Source: Candidatus Pelagibacterales bacterium
GTDB lineage: Bacteria > Pseudomonadota > Alphaproteobacteria > TMED109
Direction: 5' to 3'
DNA length: 8,529 nucleotides
Assembly (NCBI GenBank): GCA_002732015.1
Contig: PCCU01000018.1
Location: forward strand, 6,040 to 14,568
The notes under the pieces: model-generated
What the model was told of the DNA's origin: nothing
What the model saw: the letters and a program-made list of their open reading frames with translations, nothing else
Databases searched by the model: none
Part shown: positions 1-6,805 of the stretch, one piece after another
Layout of the letters: every line of letters begins with the position of its first letter
Numbering within the stretch: the stretch's first letter is position 1
Position numbers and translations under genes: made by a program

Positions 1-791
1 TTACAACTATTCTGTAATACTTTATGCATTTCTGAGTAAGAATAAATTTTGGTTTGTTTAGGAAGAAATCTTTTTACATTATCAGGTATTTGTTTGTTTT
101 CAAAAAATAATTTTTGATTTTTTTTTCCAATTAGTGCACTACAAAAGACTAGAGGCGTATTGGGTAGATCTTGTCCACGCATATTAAATAGCCAAGCAAT
201 TGACTCACTATTTTGACTAAATATGTAATCTGCTTTTTCTTTTGAAAGATAACGAAAAGTTTTTTGTAATTTATTTTTAACACTTTCTCCACAATACTTA
301 GTTGAAAGAAAAAATATCTTTGATGTATCCTGTGTATTAAGTTTTCTTTTCCATAGTAAATCTATTAGGTTATTATTAATTATCTTTATCTTTGAGGTAT
401 TTCTAGATATAACATTTTTTATATGGTTGTACTCTAAAAAACTAATAGTTTTGCTCTCTACTCCTATATTTTTAAACTTATTTTGATTATCTTTTAAAAA
501 ATCTAAAAAAGTATGATCAACAACATTTATAATTTTACAGTTTAAATTTTTTGTCTGTTTTTTAGCTTGTAGAATATACCTCCCATCAGTAAATAAATAT
601 AGTTGGTGTTGCGTTACAAATAGCATGCCTGCAGAACCTGAAAACCCAGAAATCCAATTCAACCTTTCTTTGTTTTTGGGAACATATTCAGAAAAGTTTT
701 CATCATTATGAGGAACTATATAAGCATCAAGAGATTTCTTTTTCATGACATATCTTAAGTTAGAAATATTTAATAAGGAATTATTAGACAT
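1..791 (-). CDS. pepP: Xaa-Pro aminopeptidase (M24B family), N-terminal part, cut by window edge
   Basis: The reading frame is open from an ATG at 791-789 to the left edge, giving 263 residues with no stop; the C-terminus lies outside the window. The visible part matches the two creatinase-type N-terminal domains of Xaa-Pro aminopeptidases, which remove an N-terminal residue preceding proline in the cytoplasm. Recognisable landmarks are IVPHND at residues 25-30, SEYVP at 34-38, RLNWISGFSGSAG at 43-55 and TDGRY at 68-72. In the second domain ESIAWLFNMRGQDLPNTP at 196-213 is the classic family signature. The pita-bread catalytic domain with its metal ligands would follow beyond the edge, so activity cannot be judged. 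The start overlaps the helicase stop by 8 bases (ATGTCTAA), which suggests translational coupling. The family call is strong; the exact gene symbol is less certain because several paralogues share this layout. Confidence 0.88.
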   Translation of the reverse strand, partial: MSNNSLLNISNLRYVMKKKSLDAYIVPHNDENFSEYVPKNKERLNWISGFSGSAGMLFVTQHQLYLFTDGRYILQAKKQTKNLNCKIINVVDHTFLDFLKDNQNKFKNIGVESKTISFLEYNHIKNVISRNTSKIKIINNNLIDLLWKRKLNTQDTSKIFFLSTKYCGESVKNKLQKTFRYLSKEKADYIFSQNSESIAWLFNMRGQDLPNTPLVFCSALIGKKNQKLFFENKQIPDNVKRFLPKQTKIYSYSEMHKVLQNSC

Positions 792-2922
792 TTTTTATTA
801 AAAATTCAGTTTTAACTTTTTTAAGATTGGTTTTGGAGAATAAGACTTCAGCATTATCGCCTTCAACATTTTTTATTGTACCATAACCAAACTTCTGATG
901 AAAAACCCTATCTCCAATTAGTAAGGTATCTTCTAATTTTTTTAAATTTGTATGTGTAATTGCGGTATCAATTTGTGCACTCATGTTATTTTTACCCTCA
1001 TTATTAAAGAAAAGATTACTTAGAGATATATTTTCTTCTGGCAACTCACCTATAAATCTTGATGGAGAGGAAAACAACCAATTACCATGTATATACCTTG
1101 AATTAGCATGTAAGATCCATACTCTTTTTTTTGCTCTAGTTATACCAACATAGGCCAATCTTCTTTCTTCTTCTAATCCTTCATTATGTTTTTCATCAAT
1201 TGATTTTTTATTTGGAAAAATTTCTTCTTCCCAGCCAGGTAAAAAGATATTATCAAATTCTAAGCCTTTTGCTGCATGAAGTGTAAGTAGGTTCACTGTG
1301 TCTTTGGTATCATTAACAGAATTATCCATAACTAGTTGAATATGTTCTAGAAAGCTATTTAAATTCTCAAATTCTGTAACTGCTGAAACCAACTCTTTTA
1401 AGTTTTCTAACCTACCTTCTGACTCAACAGATTTGTCATTTTGCCACATTTCGACATAACCGGACTCTTCAAGAACTAATTCTACTATTTCAGAGGCAGG
1501 TAAGCTTGCTTTTTCTTTTTTCCAACTCTCTAACTTTTTCAAAAAGTACTTAATATTTATTGAAGTTTTAACATTAAAGTAATTATTTTCAGATAATATT
1601 CTACAACTTTCCAATAACGTGATATTATTCTTTCTTGCATTGGTTTGAATATCTAATAATGATTTAGTTCCTAAGCCTCTTTTAGGTACATTAATTATTC
1701 TTTCAAAGGCTAGATCATCATAGTCACTAACTACCAATCTGAGGTAAGCCATTGCATCTTTAATTTCTAATCTTTCATAAAACTTAGTTCCTCCAATAAT
1801 TTTATAAGGCAAACCAATTTTTATAAATCTATCTTCAAAAAACCTAGTTTGATATGTAGCCCTAACTAAAATTGCCATAGACGAAAGTTTGCAACCTTTT
1901 GAAAAAAGGTTTTCTATAATATCACTAACGGTTCTTGCTTCTTCCTCACTGCTTGAAATATTAATAACGTGTATCTTTTCTCCTCGTTCTTTTTTCGTCC
2001 ACAGGTTTTTTCCTAATCTTGCTTTATTTTTTTTCACAAGTCCATTTGCAGCCTCTAAAATATTATTCGTTGACCTATAATTTTCTTCCAATTTTATAAC
2101 TTTAGTAGCTTTAAAAGCATCTTCAAACTTAAGAATATTCTTTACTTCAGCTCCTCTCCATGAATAAATAGATTGATCATCATCACCAACTGCACAAATA
2201 TTTTTAAAGTTAGCAGCTAGTAAATTTAGCCATTGATGTTGGCATACATTCGTATCCTGATATTCATCAACTAAAATATATTTAAATTTTTTCTGATATA
2301 TACTCAAAATTTCTGAATTATTTTTAAAAATATTTAAATTTTGCAAAAGCAAATCTCCATAATCAACGACATTTAAGGTTGTTAACCTATTTTGATAAGT
2401 TCTGTATATTTTTTTTCCAGCAACAGATCCAAAAATTTCATCGTTTGATATATCTTCAGGGTTTAATCCTTTATCTTTCCATCTTTGAATAACATTGTGA
2501 AATAATCTTGCTGGCCACCTTTTTTCGTCTACATTATGGTAAGACAAAGCTTGTTTTATTAATCTAATTTGATCATCTACATCAATAATGGAAAACTGAC
2601 TTTTTAATCCTACAATTTCTTGATGTTTTCTTAGAATTCTAGCTCCCATTGCATGAAAAGTACCAATCCACCATCCGTCAGTTCCTATTTTTAGCATATC
2701 TTCTACTCTATGTTTCATTTCGCTTGCTGCTTTATTGGTAAAAGTTACAGTTAGTGTTTCAAACGGATTAGCTAATTTTTTTTTTAAAATATTTGCTAAT
2801 CTTGTAGTTAGTACTCTAGTTTTTCCTGTGCCTGCTCCAGCTAGTATTAGAAGAGGGCCTGATGTATGTAAAACAGCTTTTCTTTGGTTTTCGTTAAGGG
2901 ATTCTAGAAAATTAAATGACAA
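784..2922 (-). CDS. uvrD: UvrD/PcrA-type superfamily 1A DNA helicase, TTG start
   Basis: This 712-residue protein is a 3'-5' ATP-dependent DNA helicase of the UvrD/PcrA/Rep group, acting in nucleotide excision and mismatch repair and in clearing replication obstacles. All SF1A motifs are present in order: Q-motif Gln13, Walker A GAGTGKT (29-35), motif Ia TFTNKAASEMK (60-70), Ib IGTFHAMGARILR (86-98), Walker B DEYQDT (219-224), motif III VGDDDQSIYSWRG (245-257), IV EENYRS (279-284), V LLTLHAAKGLEF (545-556) and VI EERRLAYVGITRAKKR (585-600). A C-terminal Tudor-like tail (GDRVFHQKFGYGTI, about 670-683) is typical of UvrD and PcrA and is absent from Rep. The start is TTG: an in-frame TAA lies two codons upstream and the next methionine is residue 69, beyond Walker A. 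No strong Shine-Dalgarno precedes it. The gene sits 24 bases after the subunit IV gene and overlaps the peptidase gene. UvrD versus PcrA is a naming choice the sequence does not settle. Confidence 0.95.
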   Translation of the reverse strand: MSFNFLESLNENQRKAVLHTSGPLLILAGAGTGKTRVLTTRLANILKKKLANPFETLTVTFTNKAASEMKHRVEDMLKIGTDGWWIGTFHAMGARILRKHQEIVGLKSQFSIIDVDDQIRLIKQALSYHNVDEKRWPARLFHNVIQRWKDKGLNPEDISNDEIFGSVAGKKIYRTYQNRLTTLNVVDYGDLLLQNLNIFKNNSEILSIYQKKFKYILVDEYQDTNVCQHQWLNLLAANFKNICAVGDDDQSIYSWRGAEVKNILKFEDAFKATKVIKLEENYRSTNNILEAANGLVKKNKARLGKNLWTKKERGEKIHVINISSSEEEARTVSDIIENLFSKGCKLSSMAILVRATYQTRFFEDRFIKIGLPYKIIGGTKFYERLEIKDAMAYLRLVVSDYDDLAFERIINVPKRGLGTKSLLDIQTNARKNNITLLESCRILSENNYFNVKTSINIKYFLKKLESWKKEKASLPASEIVELVLEESGYVEMWQNDKSVESEGRLENLKELVSAVTEFENLNSFLEHIQLVMDNSVNDTKDTVNLLTLHAAKGLEFDNIFLPGWEEEIFPNKKSIDEKHNEGLEEERRLAYVGITRAKKRVWILHANSRYIHGNWLFSSPSRFIGELPEENISLSNLFFNNEGKNNMSAQIDTAITHTNLKKLEDTLLIGDRVFHQKFGYGTIKNVEGDNAEVLFSKTNLKKVKTEFLIKNV

Positions 2923-2946
2923 TGCTTAATATAAAAATTATTTTGA

Positions 2947-3078
2947 TTAACCAGTGAGAAAAATACTCATAAGAATTAATATGATTGCTACAATTATACT
3001 TCCTTTAATACTTAAACTAATAAATCCTTGCCAAGTTTTTTTATGTTCTTCTAAATATTTTTTTTCGTTATATGACAT
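2947..3078 (-). CDS. Putative aa3-type cytochrome c oxidase subunit IV (43 aa, single membrane span)
   Basis: A short open frame of 43 residues starts at ATG 3078-3076 and ends at TAA 2949-2947. Its layout is a charged N-terminus, then HKKTWQGFI (residues 12-20), then one hydrophobic helix at about 23-41 ending in LMSIFLTG. This resembles the small alphaproteobacterial aa3 oxidase subunit IV family (COX4_pro_2 type), in which H-x-x-T-W-x-G-F precedes a single membrane helix ending in a short A/S-IFLT tail. The family member in Paracoccus contacts the oxidase core but is not needed for catalysis. The position, divergent from coxB, supports a role in the oxidase. AAGGTGG (plus-strand 3082-3088) lies 3 bases before the start and serves as a plausible, closely spaced ribosome site. 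The gene is first in a likely operon with the helicase and peptidase. The family assignment is from pattern recognition on a short protein. Confidence 0.78.
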   Translation of the reverse strand: MSYNEKKYLEEHKKTWQGFISLSIKGSIIVAIILILMSIFLTG

Positions 3079-3104
3079 CTTCCACCTTAATTTATTATTT
3101 CATA

Positions 3105-3133
3105 ATTATTGATAAACATACGAGAGTTTGCAA
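3105..3133 (-). promoter_or_regulatory. Candidate sigma-70-type promoter for the subunit IV/helicase operon
   Basis: On the minus strand, TTGCAA (3133-3128, four of six matches to TTGACA) is followed after 17 bases by AATAAT (3110-3105, five of six matches to TATAAT). Transcription would begin near 3098, leaving an untranslated leader of about 20 bases that includes the AAGGTGG ribosome site. AT-rich DNA produces such matches by chance, so this is a candidate only. It is the best-spaced pair I found upstream of the subunit IV start. Confidence 0.35.
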
Positions 3134-3184
3134 TGAAAAACAATCTCAATTTAAAAAATATATAGAAATGTTTATTAGTATATG

Positions 3185-3193
3185 ATAGCTATA
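3185..3193. repeat. ATAGCTATA element, copy 1
   Basis: The 9-mer ATAGCTATA has the perfect 8-base palindrome ATAGCTAT as its core. An identical copy occurs 76 bases downstream, at the candidate -10 of coxB. Paired palindromes in a divergent promoter region could be operator half-sites, but a repeated AT-rich 9-mer is not rare in a region of this composition. Confidence 0.3.
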
Positions 3194-3260
3194 GTTTTAT
3201 TATAATAATTTTTAAATATTTAAACGAGATTTTTTTTTTTGATACCCTATATATATTGTA

Positions 3261-3269
3261 ATAGCTATA
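3261..3269. repeat. ATAGCTATA element, copy 2, overlapping the coxB -10
   Basis: This is the second exact copy of the 9-mer at 3185-3193. It overlaps the first four bases of the candidate TATAAT box of coxB, so a protein bound here would be placed to block or modulate coxB transcription. The function is inferred from position alone. Confidence 0.3.
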
Positions 3270-3284
3270 ATAATAATTTAAGGA
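3266..3284 (+). promoter_or_regulatory. Candidate coxB -10 box and ribosome-binding site
   Basis: A perfect TATAAT lies at 3266-3271, and AAGGA at 3280-3284 lies four bases before the coxB ATG. A TTGATA at 3239-3244 is a possible -35, but its 21-base spacing is too long for a standard promoter and no better -35 is visible, so the -10 may depend on an activator or be fortuitous. If the box is used, the leader would be only about 10 bases. The ribosome site is more convincing than the promoter. Confidence 0.35.
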
Positions 3285-3288
3285 TAAT

Positions 3289-4137
3289 ATGAAAATAATA
3301 AATAATATTAAAATTCATTTTTTAACTCTAATTTTCTCTATAATATATCCTGCTTTTATTCAAGCAAATGAAGAAGGCTTGGGAGTTCCTACTAATTGGG
3401 GAATAGATTTGCAAAATCCTATAAGTGAAGTTGCAAAAGATGTTTATGACATGCACTTTTTTGTTTTAATTATTATTACTTTAATTACCTTATTTGTATT
3501 AGCTTTACTTTTATGGGTATGCTACCGATATTCTGAAAAAAATAATAAAAATCCCTCTAAAACAGTACATAATACCTTAATAGAAATCTTATGGACTGCT
3601 ATTCCTGTTTTAATTTTAGTAGTAATAGCAGTTCCTTCCTTTAAATTACTTTATAAACAAGATGTAATTCCTGAACCAGACCTAACTATAAAGGCAATAG
3701 GTTACCAGTGGTACTGGGGTTATGAGTATCCCGATCACGGTAACTTTTCTTATGAAGCATTCATGTTGCAAGGGGAAGACGAAGTAGAAGATGGAAGACC
3801 TTTTAAAAGAATGCTAACTACAGACACAACAGTAGTAGTTCCTGTTAACAAGATAGTAAGAGTACAGGTAACAGCTGCAGATGTTTTGCACAGTTGGGCT
3901 GTGCCAGCATTTAGTGTTAAAACTGATGCTGTTCCTGGAAGATTAAATGAAACATGGTTCAAGGCAGAAAAAACAGGTATATATTATGGCATGTGTTCAG
4001 AACTATGTGGGGTTAATCATCAGTCAATGCCTATTGAAATTCATGTTGTTACCGAAGATGAATTTAATAAATGGGTGGCTGAGTCACAAAAAAAATATGC
4101 AAATAGTACTGAAAATATAGAATTGTCAGCTAAATAA
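3289..4137 (+). CDS. coxB: Cytochrome c oxidase subunit II (CuA subunit, aa3 type)
   Basis: This 282-residue membrane-anchored subunit accepts electrons from cytochrome c through its binuclear CuA centre and passes them to heme a in subunit I. A signal peptide (residues 1 to about 26, ending FIQA before NEEG) precedes two membrane helices at roughly 55-80 and 98-122. The periplasmic cupredoxin domain follows. The aromatic electron-entry stretch GYQWYWGYEYP is at 138-148. All CuA ligands are present: His201 in HSWAVP, then Cys236, Glu238, Cys240, His244 and Met247 in CSELCGVNHQSM. No heme-binding CxxCH motif is fused to the C-terminus, so this is not the caa3 form. Length is normal for bacterial subunit II. 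The gene begins the plus-strand operon and is followed after 17 bases by coxA. The start is the first ATG after a good AAGGA, and it gives a complete signal peptide. Confidence 0.98.
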   Translation: MKIINNIKIHFLTLIFSIIYPAFIQANEEGLGVPTNWGIDLQNPISEVAKDVYDMHFFVLIIITLITLFVLALLLWVCYRYSEKNNKNPSKTVHNTLIEILWTAIPVLILVVIAVPSFKLLYKQDVIPEPDLTIKAIGYQWYWGYEYPDHGNFSYEAFMLQGEDEVEDGRPFKRMLTTDTTVVVPVNKIVRVQVTAADVLHSWAVPAFSVKTDAVPGRLNETWFKAEKTGIYYGMCSELCGVNHQSMPIEIHVVTEDEFNKWVAESQKKYANSTENIELSAK

Positions 4138-4140
4138 TGT

Positions 4141-4147
4141 AAAGGAG
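4141..4147 (+). promoter_or_regulatory. Strong Shine-Dalgarno for coxA
   Basis: AAAGGAG lies 7 bases before the coxA ATG at 4155, immediately after the coxB stop. It is the best ribosome site seen in the window and fixes the coxA start. It contrasts with the weak or absent sites in front of ctaB and the coxF-like gene. Confidence 0.8.
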
Positions 4148-4154
4148 CTTTTTA

Positions 4155-5768
4155 ATGGTATCAACAGTTATAGAACATGATCATGACCATCAGATTACAG
4201 GTTGGAAAAGATGGGTTTTTTCTACAAATCACAAAGACATAGGTTCAATGTATCTTATTTTTGCTATTATAGCTGGAATTATAGGTGGAATAATGTCACT
4301 TATCATGAGAACAGAATTATCTGCACCAGGTGATGGTATTTTAAATGGCGATTACCAAATGTATAATGTACTTACTACAGCCCATGGTTTGATCATGATC
4401 TTTTTTATGATAATGCCTGCAATGATAGGAGGCTTTGGTAATTGGTTTGTGCCTATTATGATAGGTGCCCCAGATATGGCTTTTCCTAGAATGAATAACA
4501 TAAGCTTTTGGTTGCTTGTTCCAGCATTTATTTTACTAATGGCAAGTCCTTTTGTTCAAGGTGGAGCTGGTACAGGTTGGACTATCTATCCTCCACTATC
4601 TAGTGCTTTAGGACATTCAGGACCAGCTGTGGATATGGCTATTTTAAGTTTACACTTAGCTGGAGCGTCTTCAATTCTTGGAGCAATAAATTTCATTACA
4701 ACAATTTTTAATATGAGAACACCAGGTATGACGCTGCATAGAATGCCTCTATTTGTTTGGTCTATTCTAGTAACAGTATTTTTATTAGTTCTTTCTCTAC
4801 CCGTTCTGGCAGGTGCAATAACTATGTTGCTTACAGACAGAAATTTTGGTACAGCTTTTTTCGCTCCAGAGGCAGGAGGAGATCCCATTCTCTTTCAACA
4901 CTTATTCTGGTTTTTTGGACATCCCGAGGTCTACATTTTAATTCTACCAGCATTTGGAATAGTTAGTCATGTTGTTTCAACTTTCTCTAGAAAGCCAGTA
5001 TTTGGTTATTTAGGTATGGCATATGCTATGGTATCTATAGGTGTAGTAGGTTTTGTTGTTTGGGCACATCACATGTATACAGTGGGTTTAGATGTTGATA
5101 CAAAAGCATATTTTACGGCAGCTACTATGGTGATAGCAGTCCCTACTGGTATCAAAATATTTAGCTGGATAGCTACAATGTGGGGAGGATCTATTAAATT
5201 TACTACTCCAATGTTGTTTTCTATTGGTTTTATATTTTTATTTACTTTAGGCGGGGTAACTGGAGTTGTATTGGCTAATGCAGGCATAGATACGGTATTA
5301 CATGATACATATTATGTTGTAGCCCATTTTCATTATGTTTTGTCTTTAGGAGCAGTTTTTGCATTGTTCTCAGGTTTTTATTACTGGTTCGGAAAAATCT
5401 CCGGCAAGCAATATGAGGAATGGATGGGAAAAGTTCATTTTTGGCTTATGTTTATTGGTGTAAACTTAACATTTTTTCCAATGCATTTTTTAGGTTTACA
5501 GGGCATGCCTAGAAGATATGCAGATTATCCTGATGCATATGCAGGTTGGAACGCAATAGCTACTTATGGATCATATATTTCTGGCATAGCAGTTATTTGG
5601 TTTATAGTTATTTTGTTTAGAACTCTTTATTTTGGTAAAAAGTGTGCTGATAATCCTTGGGGAGGAAAGCCTGACACTTTCGAATGGAGAACTACTTCTC
5701 CTCCACCATTTCATACTTATGAAGAATTGCCTAAAATGGACATGAAAGACAATAAATCTAGTCATTAG
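4155..5768 (+). CDS. coxA: Cytochrome c oxidase subunit I (aa3-type catalytic subunit)
   Basis: This 537-residue integral membrane protein with about 12 helices reduces O2 to water at the heme a3-CuB site and pumps protons. The metal ligands are complete: His77 (AHGLIM) and His393 for low-spin heme a, His391 for heme a3 (HFHYVLS), and His256, His305 and His306 for CuB. Tyr260 in GHPEVY is the residue that cross-links to the CuB histidine. Both proton paths of type A1 oxidases are intact: the D-channel entry Asp107 (GAPDMAFPRMNN) and Glu258, and the K-channel Lys334 (TGIKIFSWIATMWGG). Arg453 and Arg454 in MPRRYADYPDAY are the expected heme-propionate partners. The N-terminus carries a short histidine/aspartate-rich stretch (HDHDH, 8-12) before the cytosolic GWKRW segment. 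Nothing is truncated or degenerate, so the enzyme should be active. It sits between coxB and ctaB. Confidence 0.99.
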   Translation: MVSTVIEHDHDHQITGWKRWVFSTNHKDIGSMYLIFAIIAGIIGGIMSLIMRTELSAPGDGILNGDYQMYNVLTTAHGLIMIFFMIMPAMIGGFGNWFVPIMIGAPDMAFPRMNNISFWLLVPAFILLMASPFVQGGAGTGWTIYPPLSSALGHSGPAVDMAILSLHLAGASSILGAINFITTIFNMRTPGMTLHRMPLFVWSILVTVFLLVLSLPVLAGAITMLLTDRNFGTAFFAPEAGGDPILFQHLFWFFGHPEVYILILPAFGIVSHVVSTFSRKPVFGYLGMAYAMVSIGVVGFVVWAHHMYTVGLDVDTKAYFTAATMVIAVPTGIKIFSWIATMWGGSIKFTTPMLFSIGFIFLFTLGGVTGVVLANAGIDTVLHDTYYVVAHFHYVLSLGAVFALFSGFYYWFGKISGKQYEEWMGKVHFWLMFIGVNLTFFPMHFLGLQGMPRRYADYPDAYAGWNAIATYGSYISGIAVIWFIVILFRTLYFGKKCADNPWGGKPDTFEWRTTSPPPFHTYEELPKMDMKDNKSSH

Positions 5769-5792
5769 ACATATAGAATTTAATAAAATGAA

Positions 5793-6704
5793 ATGTCAAA
5801 TGTAGCACCTAATAGATTAAAGCATGAGGCTGAGCTAGGTTCTATAGGTGCTTATTTCTCGCTTCTTAAACCTAGGGTTATGTCTTTAGCAATATTTACT
5901 GCCTTATGTGGACAAATTCTAGCTTTACACAATAATACTTCACATCCAGTACTATTTTTAATTTCATTACTTAGCATAGCAATTGGAGCAGGGGCTGCAG
6001 GGTGTATAAATATGTGGTATGACAGAGATATTGACGCTAAAATGCATAGAACTAAAGATAGACCTATACCATCAGGAATAGTTAGGCCAGATGAAGCATT
6101 AGGTTTAGGTATTTTACTTAGTATAATATCAGTACTCCTGTTAGGGTTAGCCTCTAACTTGTTAGCTAGCTTTTTATTAGCAAGCTCTATTCTCTTTTAC
6201 GTGTTTATATATACAATTTGGTTAAAAAGAAGAACTTATTACAACATTGTTATAGGAGGCGCTGCAGGTGCATTACCTCCTGTAATAGGTTGGGTATCTG
6301 TATCAGGAGATATAAATTCGTTTCCTATTATATTATTTTTATTGATTTTTATTTGGACTCCTCCTCATTTTTGGGCACTTTCTCTTTTTTCTGAGAACGA
6401 TTACGAAAAAGTTGGCTTACCAATGCTACCAAATGTTTTAGGAAGAAAAACAACTATAAAAAGTATAATTAAATATTCTTATTTATTATATCTAATCTCT
6501 CTTTTACCTTATTTTTTAAAATATTCTGGTATGTTTTATTTTATAGTAGCTGTATTATTAAATACTCTTTTCTTATACATTGCCTATTGCATAAAGCCTC
6601 AGGACAGTATTTCTTCAAAAAAATTATTTAAATTTTCTATATTATATTTGTTTATGATTTTTATTGCATTAATAGCAGATAACTTTTTAACTTTTTATTG
6701 GTAG
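5793..6704 (+). CDS. ctaB: Protoheme IX farnesyltransferase (heme O synthase)
   Basis: This 303-residue UbiA-superfamily membrane prenyltransferase attaches a farnesyl group to heme b to make heme O, the precursor of the heme A used by subunit I. The first aspartate-rich motif is NMWYDRDID at 73-81 (Asn73, Asp77, Asp81), followed by RTKDRPIPSG at 86-95. The second is NDYEKVGLPMLPNVLG at 202-217. LKPRVMSL (25-32) is the expected start of helix 1, and IWTPPHFWALSL (187-198) is a CtaB signature. The hydrophobic pattern fits about nine helices. The chosen ATG is the first in frame after a TAA at 5784-5786. An ATG five bases upstream (5788) is out of frame and ends after five codons. No clear Shine-Dalgarno is visible. 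The stop TAG shares its last base with the GTG of the next small gene. Confidence 0.97.
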   Translation: MSNVAPNRLKHEAELGSIGAYFSLLKPRVMSLAIFTALCGQILALHNNTSHPVLFLISLLSIAIGAGAAGCINMWYDRDIDAKMHRTKDRPIPSGIVRPDEALGLGILLSIISVLLLGLASNLLASFLLASSILFYVFIYTIWLKRRTYYNIVIGGAAGALPPVIGWVSVSGDINSFPIILFLLIFIWTPPHFWALSLFSENDYEKVGLPMLPNVLGRKTTIKSIIKYSYLLYLISLLPYFLKYSGMFYFIVAVLLNTLFLYIAYCIKPQDSISSKKLFKFSILYLFMIFIALIADNFLTFYW

Positions 6705-6805
6705 TGTTATTTAAATTGAAAAAAAAGTATTTGATAGCATTATTGATAGTTTCTTTGGTTGTAATAATTTATATAATAACTATTTTAAAAATGTCTGGGT
6801 TATGA
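6704..6805 (+). CDS. coxF: CoxF-like membrane micro-protein between ctaB and ctaG (33 aa)
   Basis: A 33-residue frame starts at GTG 6704-6706 and ends at TGA 6803-6805. It overlaps ctaB by one base (TAGTG) and ctaG by four (ATGA), a chain typical of translational coupling. The protein has a lysine-rich cytosolic head (KLKKKY, residues 4-9) and one membrane helix at about 10-28, ending IIYIITILKMSGL. This resembles the small protein of unassigned function found between ctaB and ctaG in many alphaproteobacterial cox operons and labelled CoxF, whose helix ends in a similar aliphatic-T-I-x-K/R-M/L pattern. A role in oxidase assembly is inferred from position only. TTG at 6716 is an alternative start that would leave 29 residues. 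The sequence is too short for a firm homology claim; the double overlap is the main evidence that it is a gene. Confidence 0.75.
   Translation: MLFKLKKKYLIALLIVSLVVIIYIITILKMSGL

Noticed and set aside
1889..2929. Plus-strand open frames opposite the helicase gene
   Set aside because: They lie antisense to a complete, motif-rich helicase, show no recognisable protein features and have no ribosome sites.
3122..3147. Imperfect inverted repeat (GAGA...TCTC) as a terminator or riboregulator
   Set aside because: Only four contiguous pairs form before bulges and no T tract follows directly, so it is too weak to support.
3133..3165. ATG-started 10-codon frame in the intergenic region upstream of coxB, as a leader peptide
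   Set aside because: It has no ribosome site, no regulatory codon run and no adjacent attenuator-like hairpin pair.
3750..3962. Minus-strand frame of 70 codons inside coxB
   Set aside because: It is a shadow of coxB, which has all CuA ligands intact; the antisense product resembles nothing.
4586..5765. Minus- and plus-strand alternative frames within coxA
   Set aside because: All are contained in the intact coxA coding region and result from its codon usage.
5788..5805. Upstream ATG before ctaB as its start or as a leader peptide
   Set aside because: It is out of frame with ctaB and ends after five codons; it is likely chance in AT-rich sequence.
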